In this document: positions 1 to 8,094 of the stretch, one piece after another | Layout: each line of letters opens with the position of its first letter | Position numbering within the stretch: position 1 is the first letter of the stretch | Source: an uncultured Anaeromyxobacter sp. | GTDB lineage: Bacteria > Myxococcota > Myxococcia > Myxococcales > Anaeromyxobacteraceae | Direction of reading: 5' to 3' | Length of the DNA: 37,122 nucleotides | NCBI GenBank assembly: GCA_903904005.1 | Contig: CAIVAR010000042.1 | Span: 1-37,122, forward strand | Notes under the pieces: generated by a model | The model's input: the letters and a program-made list of their open reading frames with translations, nothing else | The model's database searches: none | Told to the model about the DNA's origin: nothing | Translations under genes and position numbers: made by a program

Positions 1-235
1 GCCCATCCACCTCGGGGAAGCGCCGGACCAGGCGGGCGCCCACCTGCCGGTAGTACGCCGATCCCCGGGACAGGCCGACCTCCCGGTGCAGGAAGTCGAA
101 AAGGCTCGAGAAGCCGAGTTGCCGGTACACGGCCTGGGCGTCGAACTCGCCGACGGCGAGGAGGAGGTCGGCGAGCGCGGACTGCTCGTGGCGGGCGAGA
201 TCGGCGATGCGGAGGGACCATTCGCGTGCGTTCAT
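1..235 (-). CDS. HNH endonuclease-like protein, N-terminal fragment (gene runs off left edge)
   Basis: Reading the minus strand from an ATG at 235 gives an open frame to the window edge: MNAREWSLRIADLARHEQ at the start, then a helical stretch with LADLLLAVGEFD, GFSSLFDFLHREVGLSRG, SAYYRQVGARLVRRFPEV. This pattern (a residue-rich helix, then 'SLFDFLHRE.GLSRG.AYYR', then 'RFPEV') is the N-terminal helical region that I know from HNH-endonuclease-domain proteins abundant in Myxococcota such as Anaeromyxobacter. The HNH domain itself would lie outside the window. A purine-rich Shine-Dalgarno-like stretch (GAGAGGGTGG) lies a few bases upstream of the ATG. Only about 78 codons are visible, so the family call rests on resemblance of this region alone. 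Confidence 0.6.
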   Translation of the reverse strand, partial: MNAREWSLRIADLARHEQSALADLLLAVGEFDAQAVYRQLGFSSLFDFLHREVGLSRGSAYYRQVGARLVRRFPEVDG

Positions 236-593
236 GGATCCACCCTCTCACGAGAATTAGCGCCCTCGCCAGACGCACGGAATCGCTCTCCCCTGCGATT
301 TTCCGTCGAGAGATCTCGAACCCCGCCCCGGCCGCCGATCGCCGTTCCTGCGCGAGATGCGGCAACGTGAGGGGCCAACCTACGCCCGGTCGCGCGCCGG
401 ACGGGAATTCGCTGGAAGTGCCGTCAATACAGCGTTTCCTTACGCCCCATCTGCCCGACCGTCCGCGCCGCGGCCCCTCCTGGGAAGCCGGTCTTTTGCA
501 AGCCCCGCCCCCCGCCCCGCAACCTCCGGAATCCCCGAAATTTTCCCGCTCGCAGCCGGGCCACGCACCCTCCGGCGCGCCCCCCCGGCCTCC
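236..593. other. Gene-free stretch, nothing recognised
   Basis: Between the divergent HNH-like gene and the rimP promoter there are about 360 bases. Short open frames exist on the plus strand but have no Shine-Dalgarno site, show no protein-like composition and overlap one another. I see no tRNA, no strong hairpin with a U tract and no long repeat here. It is C-rich (several runs of C of 5-7 bases). It presumably carries the minus-strand promoter of the HNH-like gene near 250-270. Confidence 0.5.
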
Positions 594-622
594 TTGACTA
601 TGGGGCCCCCCTAGGTTACGAA
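594..622 (+). promoter_or_regulatory. Predicted sigma-70-type promoter of the rimP-nusA-infB operon
   Basis: TTGACT at 594-599, a 17-base spacer, then TACGAA at 617-622. The -35 box is one base from consensus, the -10 box matches only half of it. The same TTGAC(T/C/G) plus 17 arrangement occurs in front of rpsO, prx and tRNA-Cys in this window, which supports the call. Start of transcription would be near 629, leaving a leader of about 70 bases before rimP. Confidence 0.55.
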
Positions 623-639
623 CAGCCCACATTTTCGCC

Positions 640-695
640 CCCGGGTAGCCGGGACTCGAAAGTGGGCCGCTGTAGCGCCCACTTTTTCTATTTTT
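640..695 (+). terminator. Terminator-like hairpin and U tract in the rimP leader (candidate attenuator)
   Basis: A first small stem-loop is at 640-653 (CCCGG-gtag-CCGGG). A second, stronger one pairs AAAGTGGGC at 659-667 with GCCCACTTT at 677-685 and can be extended inward (CGC at 668-670 with GCG at 675-677, bulging C667, loop TGTA). It is followed directly by T-rich sequence 683-695 (TTTTTC then TATTTTTG). The upstream neighbour is transcribed away, so this cannot serve as its terminator. It lies between the predicted rimP promoter and the rimP start, six bases before the ATG. That position suggests conditional termination of the operon or control of ribosome access. Confidence 0.6.
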
Positions 696-700
696 GAGAC

Positions 701-1213
701 ATGACCGGAATCGCACAGGAATCCGTCGCCGAACGGGCGCGACAGCTTCTCGAGCCCGTGCTCGCGCGCGATGGTTTCGACCTGGTCGAGGTCGAGTGGC
801 AACGGGAGGGGGGCAGCTGGATGCTGCGCCTCTACGTGGACAAGGCAACAGGCATCGGCATCGACGACTGTCAGGCGGCGTCGCGGCTCGTCGAGACCAT
901 CCTGGACGTCGAGGACTTCATCGAACCGACCTACAGCCTCGAGGTGAGCTCGCCGGGCGTCGAACGCCCCCTGCGAAAGCCCGAGGACTTCAACAGATTC
1001 GCGGGGCAGCGCGCCAAGGTCCGGGCCTTCGGCCCGATCGAGAGCGCGGCCGGCCAGCCGCCCCGCAAGCAGTGGACCGGCACCCTCCGCGGATTCGCGG
1101 ACGGTGCGGTGGAGATCCAGGTGGACGGCAAGGTTCACCGCATCCCTGTGGGCCGCGTCGCCAAGGCCCACCTCGAGTACGACTTCGAAGCCGATCTGAG
1201 GAGGAAGGCCTAG
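701..1213 (+). CDS. rimP: Ribosome maturation factor RimP
   Basis: This 170-residue protein matches RimP, which assists maturation of the 30S ribosomal subunit. The N-terminal part holds the typical 'LLEPVLARDGFDLVEVEW' start and 'LRLYVDKATGIGIDDCQ..SRLVETILD', followed by 'Y.LEVSSPGVERPLRKPEDF', the hallmark of the family. The C-terminal part is the small Sm-like barrel (about 95-165). It is the first gene of the classical rimP-nusA-infB operon. There is no good Shine-Dalgarno site; only GAG precedes the ATG because the leader hairpin and U tract end six bases upstream. The next gene starts two bases after the stop, so translation of nusA is probably coupled to it. Confidence 0.95.
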   Translation: MTGIAQESVAERARQLLEPVLARDGFDLVEVEWQREGGSWMLRLYVDKATGIGIDDCQAASRLVETILDVEDFIEPTYSLEVSSPGVERPLRKPEDFNRFAGQRAKVRAFGPIESAAGQPPRKQWTGTLRGFADGAVEIQVDGKVHRIPVGRVAKAHLEYDFEADLRRKA

Positions 1214-1215
1214 CC

Positions 1216-2877
1216 ATGCAGCCGAACGTCAATCTCTCCCTCATCCTGGACCAGGTCGCAAAGGACAAGGGCATCGACCGGGGCACGCTCGTCGCCATCC
1301 TCGAGGAGGCCCTGGCCACCGCCGCCAAGAAGCACTTCGGCATGGAGCGGGCGCTCAAGGCCATCTTCGACGAGGAACGCGGCAAGGTGGACGTCTTCCA
1401 GGTCCTCACCATCGTCGCCGACCCCACCGACGAGACCCCGCTCCCCGACCCGGTGAACATGGTCCCGGTGACCTTCGCCCACGAGAAGGGGATCGAGGTG
1501 GAGCCCGGCGACGAGCTCGACTTCCCCATCTACTACAGCCCGGACGACGAGGCCCTGGCCCGCGCCCAGGACGACCAGTGGGGCGACCTCCTCAAGCTCA
1601 AGACCTTCCGCCGCAGCTTCGGCCGCATCGCCGCCCAGACCGCCAAGCAGGTCATGATCCAGGGCACGCGCAACGCCGAGCGTGAGAACATCTTCAACGA
1701 GTACAAGGACCGCAAGGGCGAGGTCATCACCGGCATCGTCCGCCGCTTCGAGCGCGGCAACGTCATCGTCGACCTGGGGCGCGCCGAGGCCGTCCTGCCG
1801 GTCCGCGAGCAGGTCCCCCGCGAGAGCTACCGCGCCGGCGACCGCATCCAGGCCTACGTGTTCGACGTGCTGCGCGAGTCGCGCGGCCCGCAGATCATCC
1901 TCTCCCGCGCCTCGGTCGAGCTGCTCCGCAAGCTCTTCGAGATGGAGGTCCCGGAGATCGCCGAGGGCGTGGTGGTCATCGAGGCCGCGGCCCGCGAGCC
2001 GGGAGGCCGCGCCAAGATCGCCGTCTCCTCGCGCGACAGCGACGTGGACCCGGTCGGCGCCTGCGTCGGCATGAAGGGCAGCCGCGTCCAGGCGGTGGTC
2101 CAGGAGCTCCGCGGCGAGAAGATCGACATCGTCCCCTGGCACGAGGACCCGGCCCGCTTCGTCTGCAACGCGCTGGCCCCCGCCGAGGTGTCGCGCGTGC
2201 TGCTCGACGACCAGAACCGGGCCATGGAGATCATCGTCCCCGACGATCAGCTCTCGCTGGCCATCGGACGCCGCGGCCAGAACGTCCGCCTCGCCTCCCA
2301 GCTCACCGGCTGGAAGCTCGACATCAACAGCGAGTCGCGCGTGAAGGAGATGCGCGAGTTCGCCACCAAGAGCTTCACGGCCATCGACGTGCCCGAGGCG
2401 ACGCAGGAGATGCTCTACGCCCACGGGTTCCGCAAGGCGCAGGACATCGCCAACGCCTCGCCGGAGATGCTCACCCAGTTCCCCGGCTTCGACATGGACA
2501 TGATCCCGGCCCTGCAGAAGAAGGCCCGGGAACAGGCCATCACCGACGCCGAGGAGGAGATCCGGCTCGAGCAGGAGCGCGAGGCGGCCCGCATCGCCGA
2601 GGCCCGTCGCCACCCCTCGACCCTCTCCCAGGAGGAGCGCATGGCGCGGGTGCGCGGCGTCGGGGAGAAGACCATCGAGCAGCTCAAGGGCGCCGGCTAC
2701 GGCACGGTCGAGGCCATCCACGCCGAGCCCGACGTCAACAAGCTCGGCGACTCCACCGACCTGGGCATCAAGAAGGCCCGTCAGATCAAGCACGCCGTCG
2801 GCATCTACCTCGAGGAGGAGAAGCGCCTCCGCGAGGAGCTCGACCTGGAGCGCAGCCGCTCGGGGTCCCCGGTCTGA
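1216..2877 (+). CDS. nusA: Transcription termination/antitermination factor NusA
   Basis: A 553-residue NusA. The N-terminal RNA-polymerase-binding domain (1 to about 130, starting [20 protein letters not shown]) is followed by an S1 domain (about 165-235, '[21 protein letters not shown]'), then the two KH domains (about 240-375, with '[24 protein letters not shown]' and '[22 protein letters not shown]' as GXXG-type loops). The C-terminal 170 residues contain helix-hairpin-helix-like repeats ('[21 protein letters not shown]' and '[17 protein letters not shown]') separated by a charged helix. NusA binds RNA polymerase, promotes pausing and hairpin termination, and participates in antitermination. 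The start ATG at 1216 sits two bases after the rimP stop and gives the normal family N-terminus; a frame-open extension upstream overlaps rimP and is not real. Confidence 0.96.
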   Translation: MQPNVNLSLILDQVAKDKGIDRGTLVAILEEALATAAKKHFGMERALKAIFDEERGKVDVFQVLTIVADPTDETPLPDPVNMVPVTFAHEKGIEVEPGDELDFPIYYSPDDEALARAQDDQWGDLLKLKTFRRSFGRIAAQTAKQVMIQGTRNAERENIFNEYKDRKGEVITGIVRRFERGNVIVDLGRAEAVLPVREQVPRESYRAGDRIQAYVFDVLRESRGPQIILSRASVELLRKLFEMEVPEIAEGVVVIEAAAREPGGRAKIAVSSRDSDVDPVGACVGMKGSRVQAVVQELRGEKIDIVPWHEDPARFVCNALAPAEVSRVLLDDQNRAMEIIVPDDQLSLAIGRRGQNVRLASQLTGWKLDINSESRVKEMREFATKSFTAIDVPEATQEMLYAHGFRKAQDIANASPEMLTQFPGFDMDMIPALQKKAREQAITDAEEEIRLEQEREAARIAEARRHPSTLSQEERMARVRGVGEKTIEQLKGAGYGTVEAIHAEPDVNKLGDSTDLGIKKARQIKHAVGIYLEEEKRLREELDLERSRSGSPV

Positions 2878-2878
2878 C

Positions 2879-3139
2879 ATGACGACCCCGGAGCGCACCT
2901 GCGTCGGATGCGGGGAGAAGCTGCCCGCCACGGCACTGGTGCGCCTGCGGCTCGCCGAGGCCGGCGTGGTCGTCGATCGGGAGCGCCGCGGAGGACGCGG
3001 CGCCTGGATGCACGCGGAGAGCTCCTGCCTGGCTCGCGCGGTGAAGCGAAAGGGCTTCGAGAGGGCCTTCCGGAAGGCCGTATCGGTCGATGAAACGCGG
3101 CTCCGGGAGCAGTTGACGGGCAACGGCGGCAGGGTCTAG
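2879..3139 (+). CDS. rnpM: YlxR/RnpM family RNA-binding protein (DUF448)
   Basis: An 86-residue basic protein with the YlxR signature: RTCVGCGEKLP near the start, then 'LVRLRLAEAGVVVDRERRGGRGAWMHAESSCLARAVKRKGF..AFRK'. In Bacillus subtilis the orthologue YlxR has been described as an RNase P modulator (RnpM); that function is known for the family and inferred here. It starts one base after the nusA stop (TGACATG) and ends 12 bases before infB, the usual position in the nusA-infB operon. Nothing unusual is seen. Confidence 0.9.
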   Translation: MTTPERTCVGCGEKLPATALVRLRLAEAGVVVDRERRGGRGAWMHAESSCLARAVKRKGFERAFRKAVSVDETRLREQLTGNGGRV

Positions 3140-3151
3140 GAGAGAGGTCTC

Positions 3152-5878
3152 ATGTCGAAGAAGCGCGTGCACGAGCTGGCAAAGCAGCTCAAGGAGGCGG
3201 GGATCGAGCTCTCGAACCAGGGTCTGGTCGAGAAGCTCCACGCCCTGGGCTACGACGTGAAGAGCCACTCCTCGTCGCTCGAGGAAGATCAGTGCCAGTC
3301 GGCCTACGAGCGGATCGTGGCCGAGAAGAAGCCCAAGGCCCCCGCGCCGCGTCCCACGGGCCCGGGCTTCGTGGTGCGCAAGCGCGCCCACGTCGAGCCG
3401 GCCCCGGTCGTCGCGGCGCCACCCGTCGAGCCCCCGGCCGACGAGGACGACGGGTACGACGACGAGGATGCCCCCGAGGGCGAGGCCGAGGTCGCCGAGG
3501 CCGCCCCCGAGACCGCCGCGCCGGAAGGCGGCGCCGAGATGCAGCCCGTCGCCGCCGAGGCCGCCCCGGCCGAGGCCGGTGTCCCGGCCCAGGTCGCCGC
3601 CCACCCTCCCGCGTCGCCGGCGCCCAGCGCCGGTCCGTCCGCGCCCGCCGCGATCCCCGGGCAAGCCCCGGCGACCGCGCCACACGCTCCGGCCGGCCCG
3701 CACGCTCCGTCCGTCCGCCCCGGCTCGCTGCCGCCGGTGCACCGTCCCGATCCCCGCAGCATCCGCCCCACCTCCACGCAGGCCGTGGTCATCTCCCGGC
3801 CCACCAGCCCGGTCCGCCGGGTCACGCCGCCGTCCGGCACGCGCACGTCATTCCCCGCCGCACCCGGTCCCCGGGCGCTCGGCGAGGTCCGCGAGCTCAA
3901 GGTGGTCCCGGGCAGCCTGGGGCGCGAGCGCGAGTTCATCGACGTCTCCAAGGACAAGAAGCGCCGCGGCACCGGGCGCCCGGCCGACGAGGCCGTCAAG
4001 GCGCTCACCCCGAAGGACCTGCTCCAGACGGCCATGACCGATCGGTCCTTCGTGCCCGTCCGCGGCAAGAAGAAGAAGCCGACCAAGAAGGGACAGAAGA
4101 CGCAGGTGACCGAGCGCGCCGAGCACAAGAAGGTCATCCGGATCGAGGAGGCCATCAGCGTCTCGGCCCTCTCGCAGGCCATGGGCGTGAAGGCCTCCGA
4201 CCTCATCCGGAAGCTGATGACGTCCGGGACGATGGCCACCATCAACCAGCTCATCGCCGCCGACACCGCCGCGGTCCTGGCCACCGAGTTCGGGTTCACC
4301 ATCGAGAAGCAGGGCTTCGAGGTCGAGGAGTTCATCCCCGACGTGGTGGTCGACGAGTCGAAGCTCGTCAACCGTCCGCCGGTGGTCACCGTCATGGGTC
4401 ACGTCGACCACGGCAAGACCTCGTTGCTCGACGCCATCCGCAAGGCCGACGTGGCCGGCGGCGAGGCGGGCGGCATCACCCAGCACATCGGCGCCTACTC
4501 GGTCCAGACCACCCACGGCCCCATCACCTTCCTCGACACCCCCGGCCACGAGGCCTTCACGGCCATGCGGCAGCGCGGCGCCCAGGTCACCGACCTGGTG
4601 GTGCTCGTGGTGGCCGCCGACGACGGCGTGATGCCCCAGACCATCGAGGCCATCACGCACGCCAAGGAAGCCAAGGTCACCGTCCTCGTCGCCATCAACA
4701 AGGCCGACAAGCCGGGCGCCCAGCCCGAGCGCGTCATGCAGCAGCTCACCGAGTACGAGATGGTGCCCGAGCAGTGGGGCGGCACCACCATCATGATGCC
4801 GGTGTCGGCCCGCACGAAGCAGGGTCTCCCCGAGCTGCTCGAGTACATCGCGCTGCAGGCCGAGGTGCTCGATCTCAAGTCGAACCCGGAGGCCATCGCC
4901 GCCGGCGTGGTCATCGAGGCCAAGCTCGAGAAGGGTCGCGGCCCGGTCGCCACCGTCCTGGTGCAGGAGGGCACGCTGCGGGTCGGCGACGCCCTGGTCA
5001 CCGGCGTCCACCACGGCCGCGTCCGCGCCATGATGAACGAGCGCGGCGAGCAGGTGAAGGCGGTTCCCCCCGGTTACCCGGTGGAGGTGCTCGGCCTGTC
5101 CGGCGTCCCCACCGCCGGCGACGACTTCAACGTGGTCTCCGACGAGAAGTCTGCCAAGGAGGTCGCCGAGCACCGCGCCGAGAAGGCCCGGGCCAAGGAG
5201 CTCGGCTCGATGAAGCGGGCCACGCTCGAGGACCTCTTCGCGAAGAGCAAGCCGGGCGGGGCCAAGGAACTGAACGTCGTCGTCAAGGCCGACGTCCAGG
5301 GCTCCTCCGAGGCGGTCTCGCAGGCGCTCACCAAGCTCTCCACACGCAAGGTGAAGGTGAACGTGCTCGACTCCGGCGTGGGCGCCGTGACCGAGTCCGA
5401 CGTCCTCACCGCGGCCGCAGGCAAGGCGATCATCGTGGGCTTCAACACCAAGCCCGAGACCAAGGTCGACCAGATCGCCAGCCAGCAGAGCGTGAAGATC
5501 CTGCTCTTCAACATCATCTACGAGGCCGCCGACACCATCCGCGAGGAGATGGTGGCCCTGCTCGATCCCATCATCAAGGAGAAGCCGCTCGGCAAGGCCG
5601 AGTGCCGGGCCATCTTCAACATCCCGCGCGCCGGCACCATCGCCGGCTCGGCGGTCACCGAGGGCGTCATCAAGCGCGGCGCCCACGTTCGCGTGCTGCG
5701 CGAGCGCAAGGTGGTCCACTCCGGGAAGGTCGCCTCGCTCCGCCGGATCAAGGACGACGTGAAGGAGGTCCAGGCCGGCTTCGAGTGCGGCATCGGGATC
5801 GAGAACTACACCGAGTTCAAGGTGGGAGACGTCTTCGACGCCTACGAGCTCGAGGAGATCCGGCCCTCGCTGGACTAG
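3152..5878 (+). CDS. infB: Translation initiation factor IF-2
   Basis: A 908-residue IF-2, the GTPase that delivers fMet-tRNA to the 30S subunit. Order of parts: an N-terminal IF2_N-type helical domain (1-65, [20 protein letters not shown]); a long Ala/Pro/Glu-rich, probably disordered linker (about 65-300); a Lys-rich stretch ([11 protein letters not shown]); a second IF2_N-type domain (about 325-385); the G domain with G1 GHVDHGKT at 416-423, DTPGHE and NKAD; then domains II, III and the C-terminal fMet-tRNA-binding barrel. The start is preceded by GGAGAGAGG at good spacing. The linker length is at the long end for the family, as is common in Myxococcota. Genes rnpM upstream and ylxP downstream fit the standard operon. 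Confidence 0.97.
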   Translation: MSKKRVHELAKQLKEAGIELSNQGLVEKLHALGYDVKSHSSSLEEDQCQSAYERIVAEKKPKAPAPRPTGPGFVVRKRAHVEPAPVVAAPPVEPPADEDDGYDDEDAPEGEAEVAEAAPETAAPEGGAEMQPVAAEAAPAEAGVPAQVAAHPPASPAPSAGPSAPAAIPGQAPATAPHAPAGPHAPSVRPGSLPPVHRPDPRSIRPTSTQAVVISRPTSPVRRVTPPSGTRTSFPAAPGPRALGEVRELKVVPGSLGREREFIDVSKDKKRRGTGRPADEAVKALTPKDLLQTAMTDRSFVPVRGKKKKPTKKGQKTQVTERAEHKKVIRIEEAISVSALSQAMGVKASDLIRKLMTSGTMATINQLIAADTAAVLATEFGFTIEKQGFEVEEFIPDVVVDESKLVNRPPVVTVMGHVDHGKTSLLDAIRKADVAGGEAGGITQHIGAYSVQTTHGPITFLDTPGHEAFTAMRQRGAQVTDLVVLVVAADDGVMPQTIEAITHAKEAKVTVLVAINKADKPGAQPERVMQQLTEYEMVPEQWGGTTIMMPVSARTKQGLPELLEYIALQAEVLDLKSNPEAIAAGVVIEAKLEKGRGPVATVLVQEGTLRVGDALVTGVHHGRVRAMMNERGEQVKAVPPGYPVEVLGLSGVPTAGDDFNVVSDEKSAKEVAEHRAEKARAKELGSMKRATLEDLFAKSKPGGAKELNVVVKADVQGSSEAVSQALTKLSTRKVKVNVLDSGVGAVTESDVLTAAAGKAIIVGFNTKPETKVDQIASQQSVKILLFNIIYEAADTIREEMVALLDPIIKEKPLGKAECRAIFNIPRAGTIAGSAVTEGVIKRGAHVRVLRERKVVHSGKVASLRRIKDDVKEVQAGFECGIGIENYTEFKVGDVFDAYELEEIRPSLD

Positions 5879-5902
5879 CGGGGCGCCGGCGGGGAGCGCG
5901 CG

Positions 5903-6259
5903 ATGTTCGTGGGCATCCTCCGCCTCACCCTGTACCTGCCCGAGCCGGGCTCGCTCAAGTCGAAGCGTCACCTGCTGCGCTCCGCGCTCGATCGGGTGCG
6001 GGCCCGCTACCCGGTGGCCATCGCCGAGGTGGGGGAGAACGACACCTGGCAGCGCTCGGTGGTGGGCGTGGCCGCGGTGGGAAACGACCACGCCTTCGTG
6101 AACGAGCTGCTCGACAAGGTGACCGGCTTCGTGGGCAACGTCCACGGGGGACAGGTGCTCATCACCGACCGGGAGATGGAGATCGTCCCCTTCGGCGGTG
6201 ATCTGGGGGGCGGGTGGCGTACGCTGGCGGACGCGGAGGAGGACGAACATGGCCCATGA
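5903..6259 (+). CDS. ylxP: DUF503 family protein YlxP
   Basis: A 118-residue protein starting MFVGILRLTLYLPEPGSLKSKR, which is the DUF503/YlxP pattern ('G.l.l.l..p.s.SLK.KR..l..l..r.r.rf.va..e'), followed by VAIAEVGENDTWQRSVVGVA. Members lie between infB and rbfA in many bacteria. Their biochemical role is not firmly established; a link to ribosome biogenesis is usually inferred from the neighbourhood. The last 11 bases overlap the start of rbfA, so the two are probably translated together. Confidence 0.88.
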   Translation: MFVGILRLTLYLPEPGSLKSKRHLLRSALDRVRARYPVAIAEVGENDTWQRSVVGVAAVGNDHAFVNELLDKVTGFVGNVHGGQVLITDREMEIVPFGGDLGGGWRTLADAEEDEHGP

Positions 6260-6605
6260 CCGTCCGGCCCGGGTGGCCGAGGAGTTCCGTCACGAGGTGT
6301 CGGCGATCCTGGCCCGCGGGCTGAAGGATCCCCGCGTGGTCGGGTTCATCACCGTGACCGGCGCGAAGATGTCTCCCGACCTGCGGGAGGTGACCGTCTT
6401 CGTCTCGGTCCACGGCGAGGAGCCGGTGCGGGCGAAGACCATGGAAGGCCTCAAGGCCGCCACGAGCTACATCCAGCGCGAGGCGGCCCGGAACCTCCGG
6501 CTGCGCGTCGTCCCCCACATGCGCCTCACCTGGGACGGCAGCATCGAGGAGGGCGACAAGATCGAGCGCCTCCTCAAGGAAGCGAAGGAGAAGGACGGTC
6601 GGTGA
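6249..6605 (+). CDS. rbfA: Ribosome-binding factor A
   Basis: A 118-residue RbfA, a cold-shock-associated 30S maturation factor that binds near the 5' region of 16S rRNA. It has the family start 'RPARVAEEFRHEVSAILARGLKDPRV.GFITVT', the 'MSPDLREVTVFVSVHG' strand, and a KH-like fold ending with 'LRLRVVPHMRLTWDGSIEEGDKI..LL'. The ATG at 6249 is preceded by GGAGGAC within ylxP and overlaps the ylxP end by 11 bases. It ends in a GTGA overlap with truB. Confidence 0.95.
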   Translation: MAHDRPARVAEEFRHEVSAILARGLKDPRVVGFITVTGAKMSPDLREVTVFVSVHGEEPVRAKTMEGLKAATSYIQREAARNLRLRVVPHMRLTWDGSIEEGDKIERLLKEAKEKDGR

Positions 6606-7516
6606 AGGGCGGCATCCTCGTCGTCGACAAGCCGGCCGGCCCCACCAGCTTCACGGTGGTGGCGCGGGTGCGGCGCGCGCTGGGCGCCGACAAGGCCGGC
6701 CACACCGGCACCCTCGACCCCGCCGCCACCGGCGTGCTGGCCGTCTGCGTCGACGACGCCGTGAAGGTCCAGCACTGGATCATGGAGGGGGACAAGGCCT
6801 ACGAGGCGCTGGTGGTCCTCGGCTTCGCGACCACCACCGAGGACGCCGAGGGCAAGGAGACCGCGCGGGGCGATCCCTCTGGCCTCACGGCTGCCGGCGT
6901 CGGGGCGGCCCTCTCCGGCTTCGTCGGCGAGATCGACCAGGTCCCGCCCATGTACTCGGCGGTCCGCGTCGACGGGCGACGGCTCCACGAGTCGGCCCGG
7001 GCCGGCAAGGAGGTGGAGCGGGCGCCGCGCAGGGTGGTGGTCCACGCCCTCGAGCTCGTCGACTTCGAGCCCGCTCGCGACGGCGTGGCCCGGGCCCGCA
7101 TCGTCGTTCGCTGCGGGAAGGGCACCTACGTCCGCACCCTGGCGTCCGCCCTGGGGCAGGCGCTCGGCGTCCCCGCCCACCTGGGAGCGCTTCGGCGGAC
7201 CGCCTCCGGGCCGTTCGGGATCGCGACCGCCATCCCCCTCGACGAGGTGGAGCGGCTGGCCCGCGACGCCCCCGCCGAGCTGGCCGCCCGGATGGTCTCC
7301 CCGGCCGACGCGCTCGCCGCCTTCCCGGCCGTCCCCGTCGCCCCGGCGGAGGCCCTCGCCCTCGCCCAGGGGAAGATCCTGCCCCGGAAGGCGCCGGCGC
7401 CCCTCTGCAGGGCCCTCGACGCCGAGGGAGGGCTCGTCGCGGTGATCGGCCCGACCCCGGACGGGGAGGGGATGAAACCCCTCCGGGTCTTCGTGCAACC
7501 CCCCGGAAAGCATTGA
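6602..7516 (+). CDS. truB: tRNA pseudouridine(55) synthase TruB
   Basis: A 304-residue TruB, which makes pseudouridine 55 in the T loop of tRNAs. The N-terminus GILVVDKPAGPTSF and the catalytic motif 'KAGHTGTLDPAATGVL' with the active-site Asp at residue 39 are clear, as are 'PPMYSAVRVDGRRLHESARAG' and 'RCGKGTYVRTLA..LG'. The C-terminal PUA-like part is short but present. The gene starts with GTG overlapping the rbfA stop by four bases (GTGA). It is the last gene before the rpsO promoter, whose -35 box overlaps its stop codon. Confidence 0.95.
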   Translation: MKGGILVVDKPAGPTSFTVVARVRRALGADKAGHTGTLDPAATGVLAVCVDDAVKVQHWIMEGDKAYEALVVLGFATTTEDAEGKETARGDPSGLTAAGVGAALSGFVGEIDQVPPMYSAVRVDGRRLHESARAGKEVERAPRRVVVHALELVDFEPARDGVARARIVVRCGKGTYVRTLASALGQALGVPAHLGALRRTASGPFGIATAIPLDEVERLARDAPAELAARMVSPADALAAFPAVPVAPAEALALAQGKILPRKAPAPLCRALDAEGGLVAVIGPTPDGEGMKPLRVFVQPPGKH

Positions 7517-7541
7517 CTTCCAGCCCCCCCGCGGCTAAAAG
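7513..7541 (+). promoter_or_regulatory. Predicted promoter of rpsO-pnp
   Basis: TTGACT at 7513-7518, exactly 17 bases, then TAAAAG at 7536-7541. The -35 box overlaps the truB stop. Transcription would begin near 7548 and leave a leader of about 80 bases before rpsO. In many bacteria that leader is where free S15 represses its own translation; I could not identify the S15 fold here by eye. Confidence 0.6.
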
Positions 7542-7628
7542 ACCCCCTCCTCACCCGCCGTCCTCTGTCCCCGTGGCGCACGCCTTCGCCCTCGAGACGG
7601 GAACGGTCCAACCCAGGGAGCAACCGAT

Positions 7629-7898
7629 ATGGCGCTGATCGCAGAGAAGAAGTCGGAAGTCGTCCAGAAGTACCGGCGGCACGACACGGACACCGGGTCC
7701 CCCGAGGTCCAGGTGGCCCTCATCACCGAGCGGATCGCCTACCTCACCGAGCATTTCAAGACGCACAAGAAGGATCACCACAGCCGCCGCGGCCTGCTCA
7801 AGCTCGTCGGGCAGCGGCGCCGTCTCCTCGACTACCTCCGGAAGATCGACACGAACCGCTACAAGGTCGTGATCGAGCAGCTCGGTCTCCGGAAGTAG
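7629..7898 (+). CDS. rpsO: 30S ribosomal protein S15
   Basis: An 89-residue S15, the usual size. All family marks are present: '[63 protein letters not shown]' (shown in pieces: [41 protein letters not shown]) and the C-terminal '[10 protein letters not shown]'. S15 binds 16S rRNA helices 20-22 early in 30S assembly. It is followed by pnp, the conserved rpsO-pnp pair, with a structured 196-base spacer. Confidence 0.97.
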   Translation: MALIAEKKSEVVQKYRRHDTDTGSPEVQVALITERIAYLTEHFKTHKKDHHSRRGLLKLVGQRRRLLDYLRKIDTNRYKVVIEQLGLRK

Positions 7899-7908
7899 CG
7901 AATCCACA

Positions 7909-7991
7909 GGCCCGCCCGCGAGCGGGCCGACGCACCGTCGACGGCGCTTCCGTTTCCGACTCGGCTGCCGCTCCCCTCCGGGGCGAGCGGC
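7909..7991 (+). promoter_or_regulatory. Two stem-loops in the rpsO-pnp spacer
   Basis: Hairpin 1 begins 10 bases after the rpsO stop: GGCCCGC at 7909-7915 pairs with GCGGGCC at 7922-7928 around a 6-base loop. Hairpin 2 pairs GCCGCTC at 7967-7973 with GAGCGGC at 7985-7991, extended by CCC/GGG inside. Neither is followed by a U tract, so read-through into pnp is expected. In Escherichia coli the same spacer carries an RNase III hairpin through which PNPase limits its own mRNA; a similar role here is inference from position only. Confidence 0.45.
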
Positions 7992-8094
7992 TCCCGGGTG
8001 AGAAACTGAGGCACCGCGGGCCAGGCGGCGGCAACTCGCACGGCGGGACCGGAGGGCACGAGATGCCCCCCGGCTCACATCGTGAAGGTGCCAA

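Noticed and set aside
3292-6250. Several long open frames overlapping infB and ylxP in other frames or on the other strand
   Set aside because: Arg/Gly/His-rich composition typical of out-of-frame reading in high-GC genes; infB is unmistakable.
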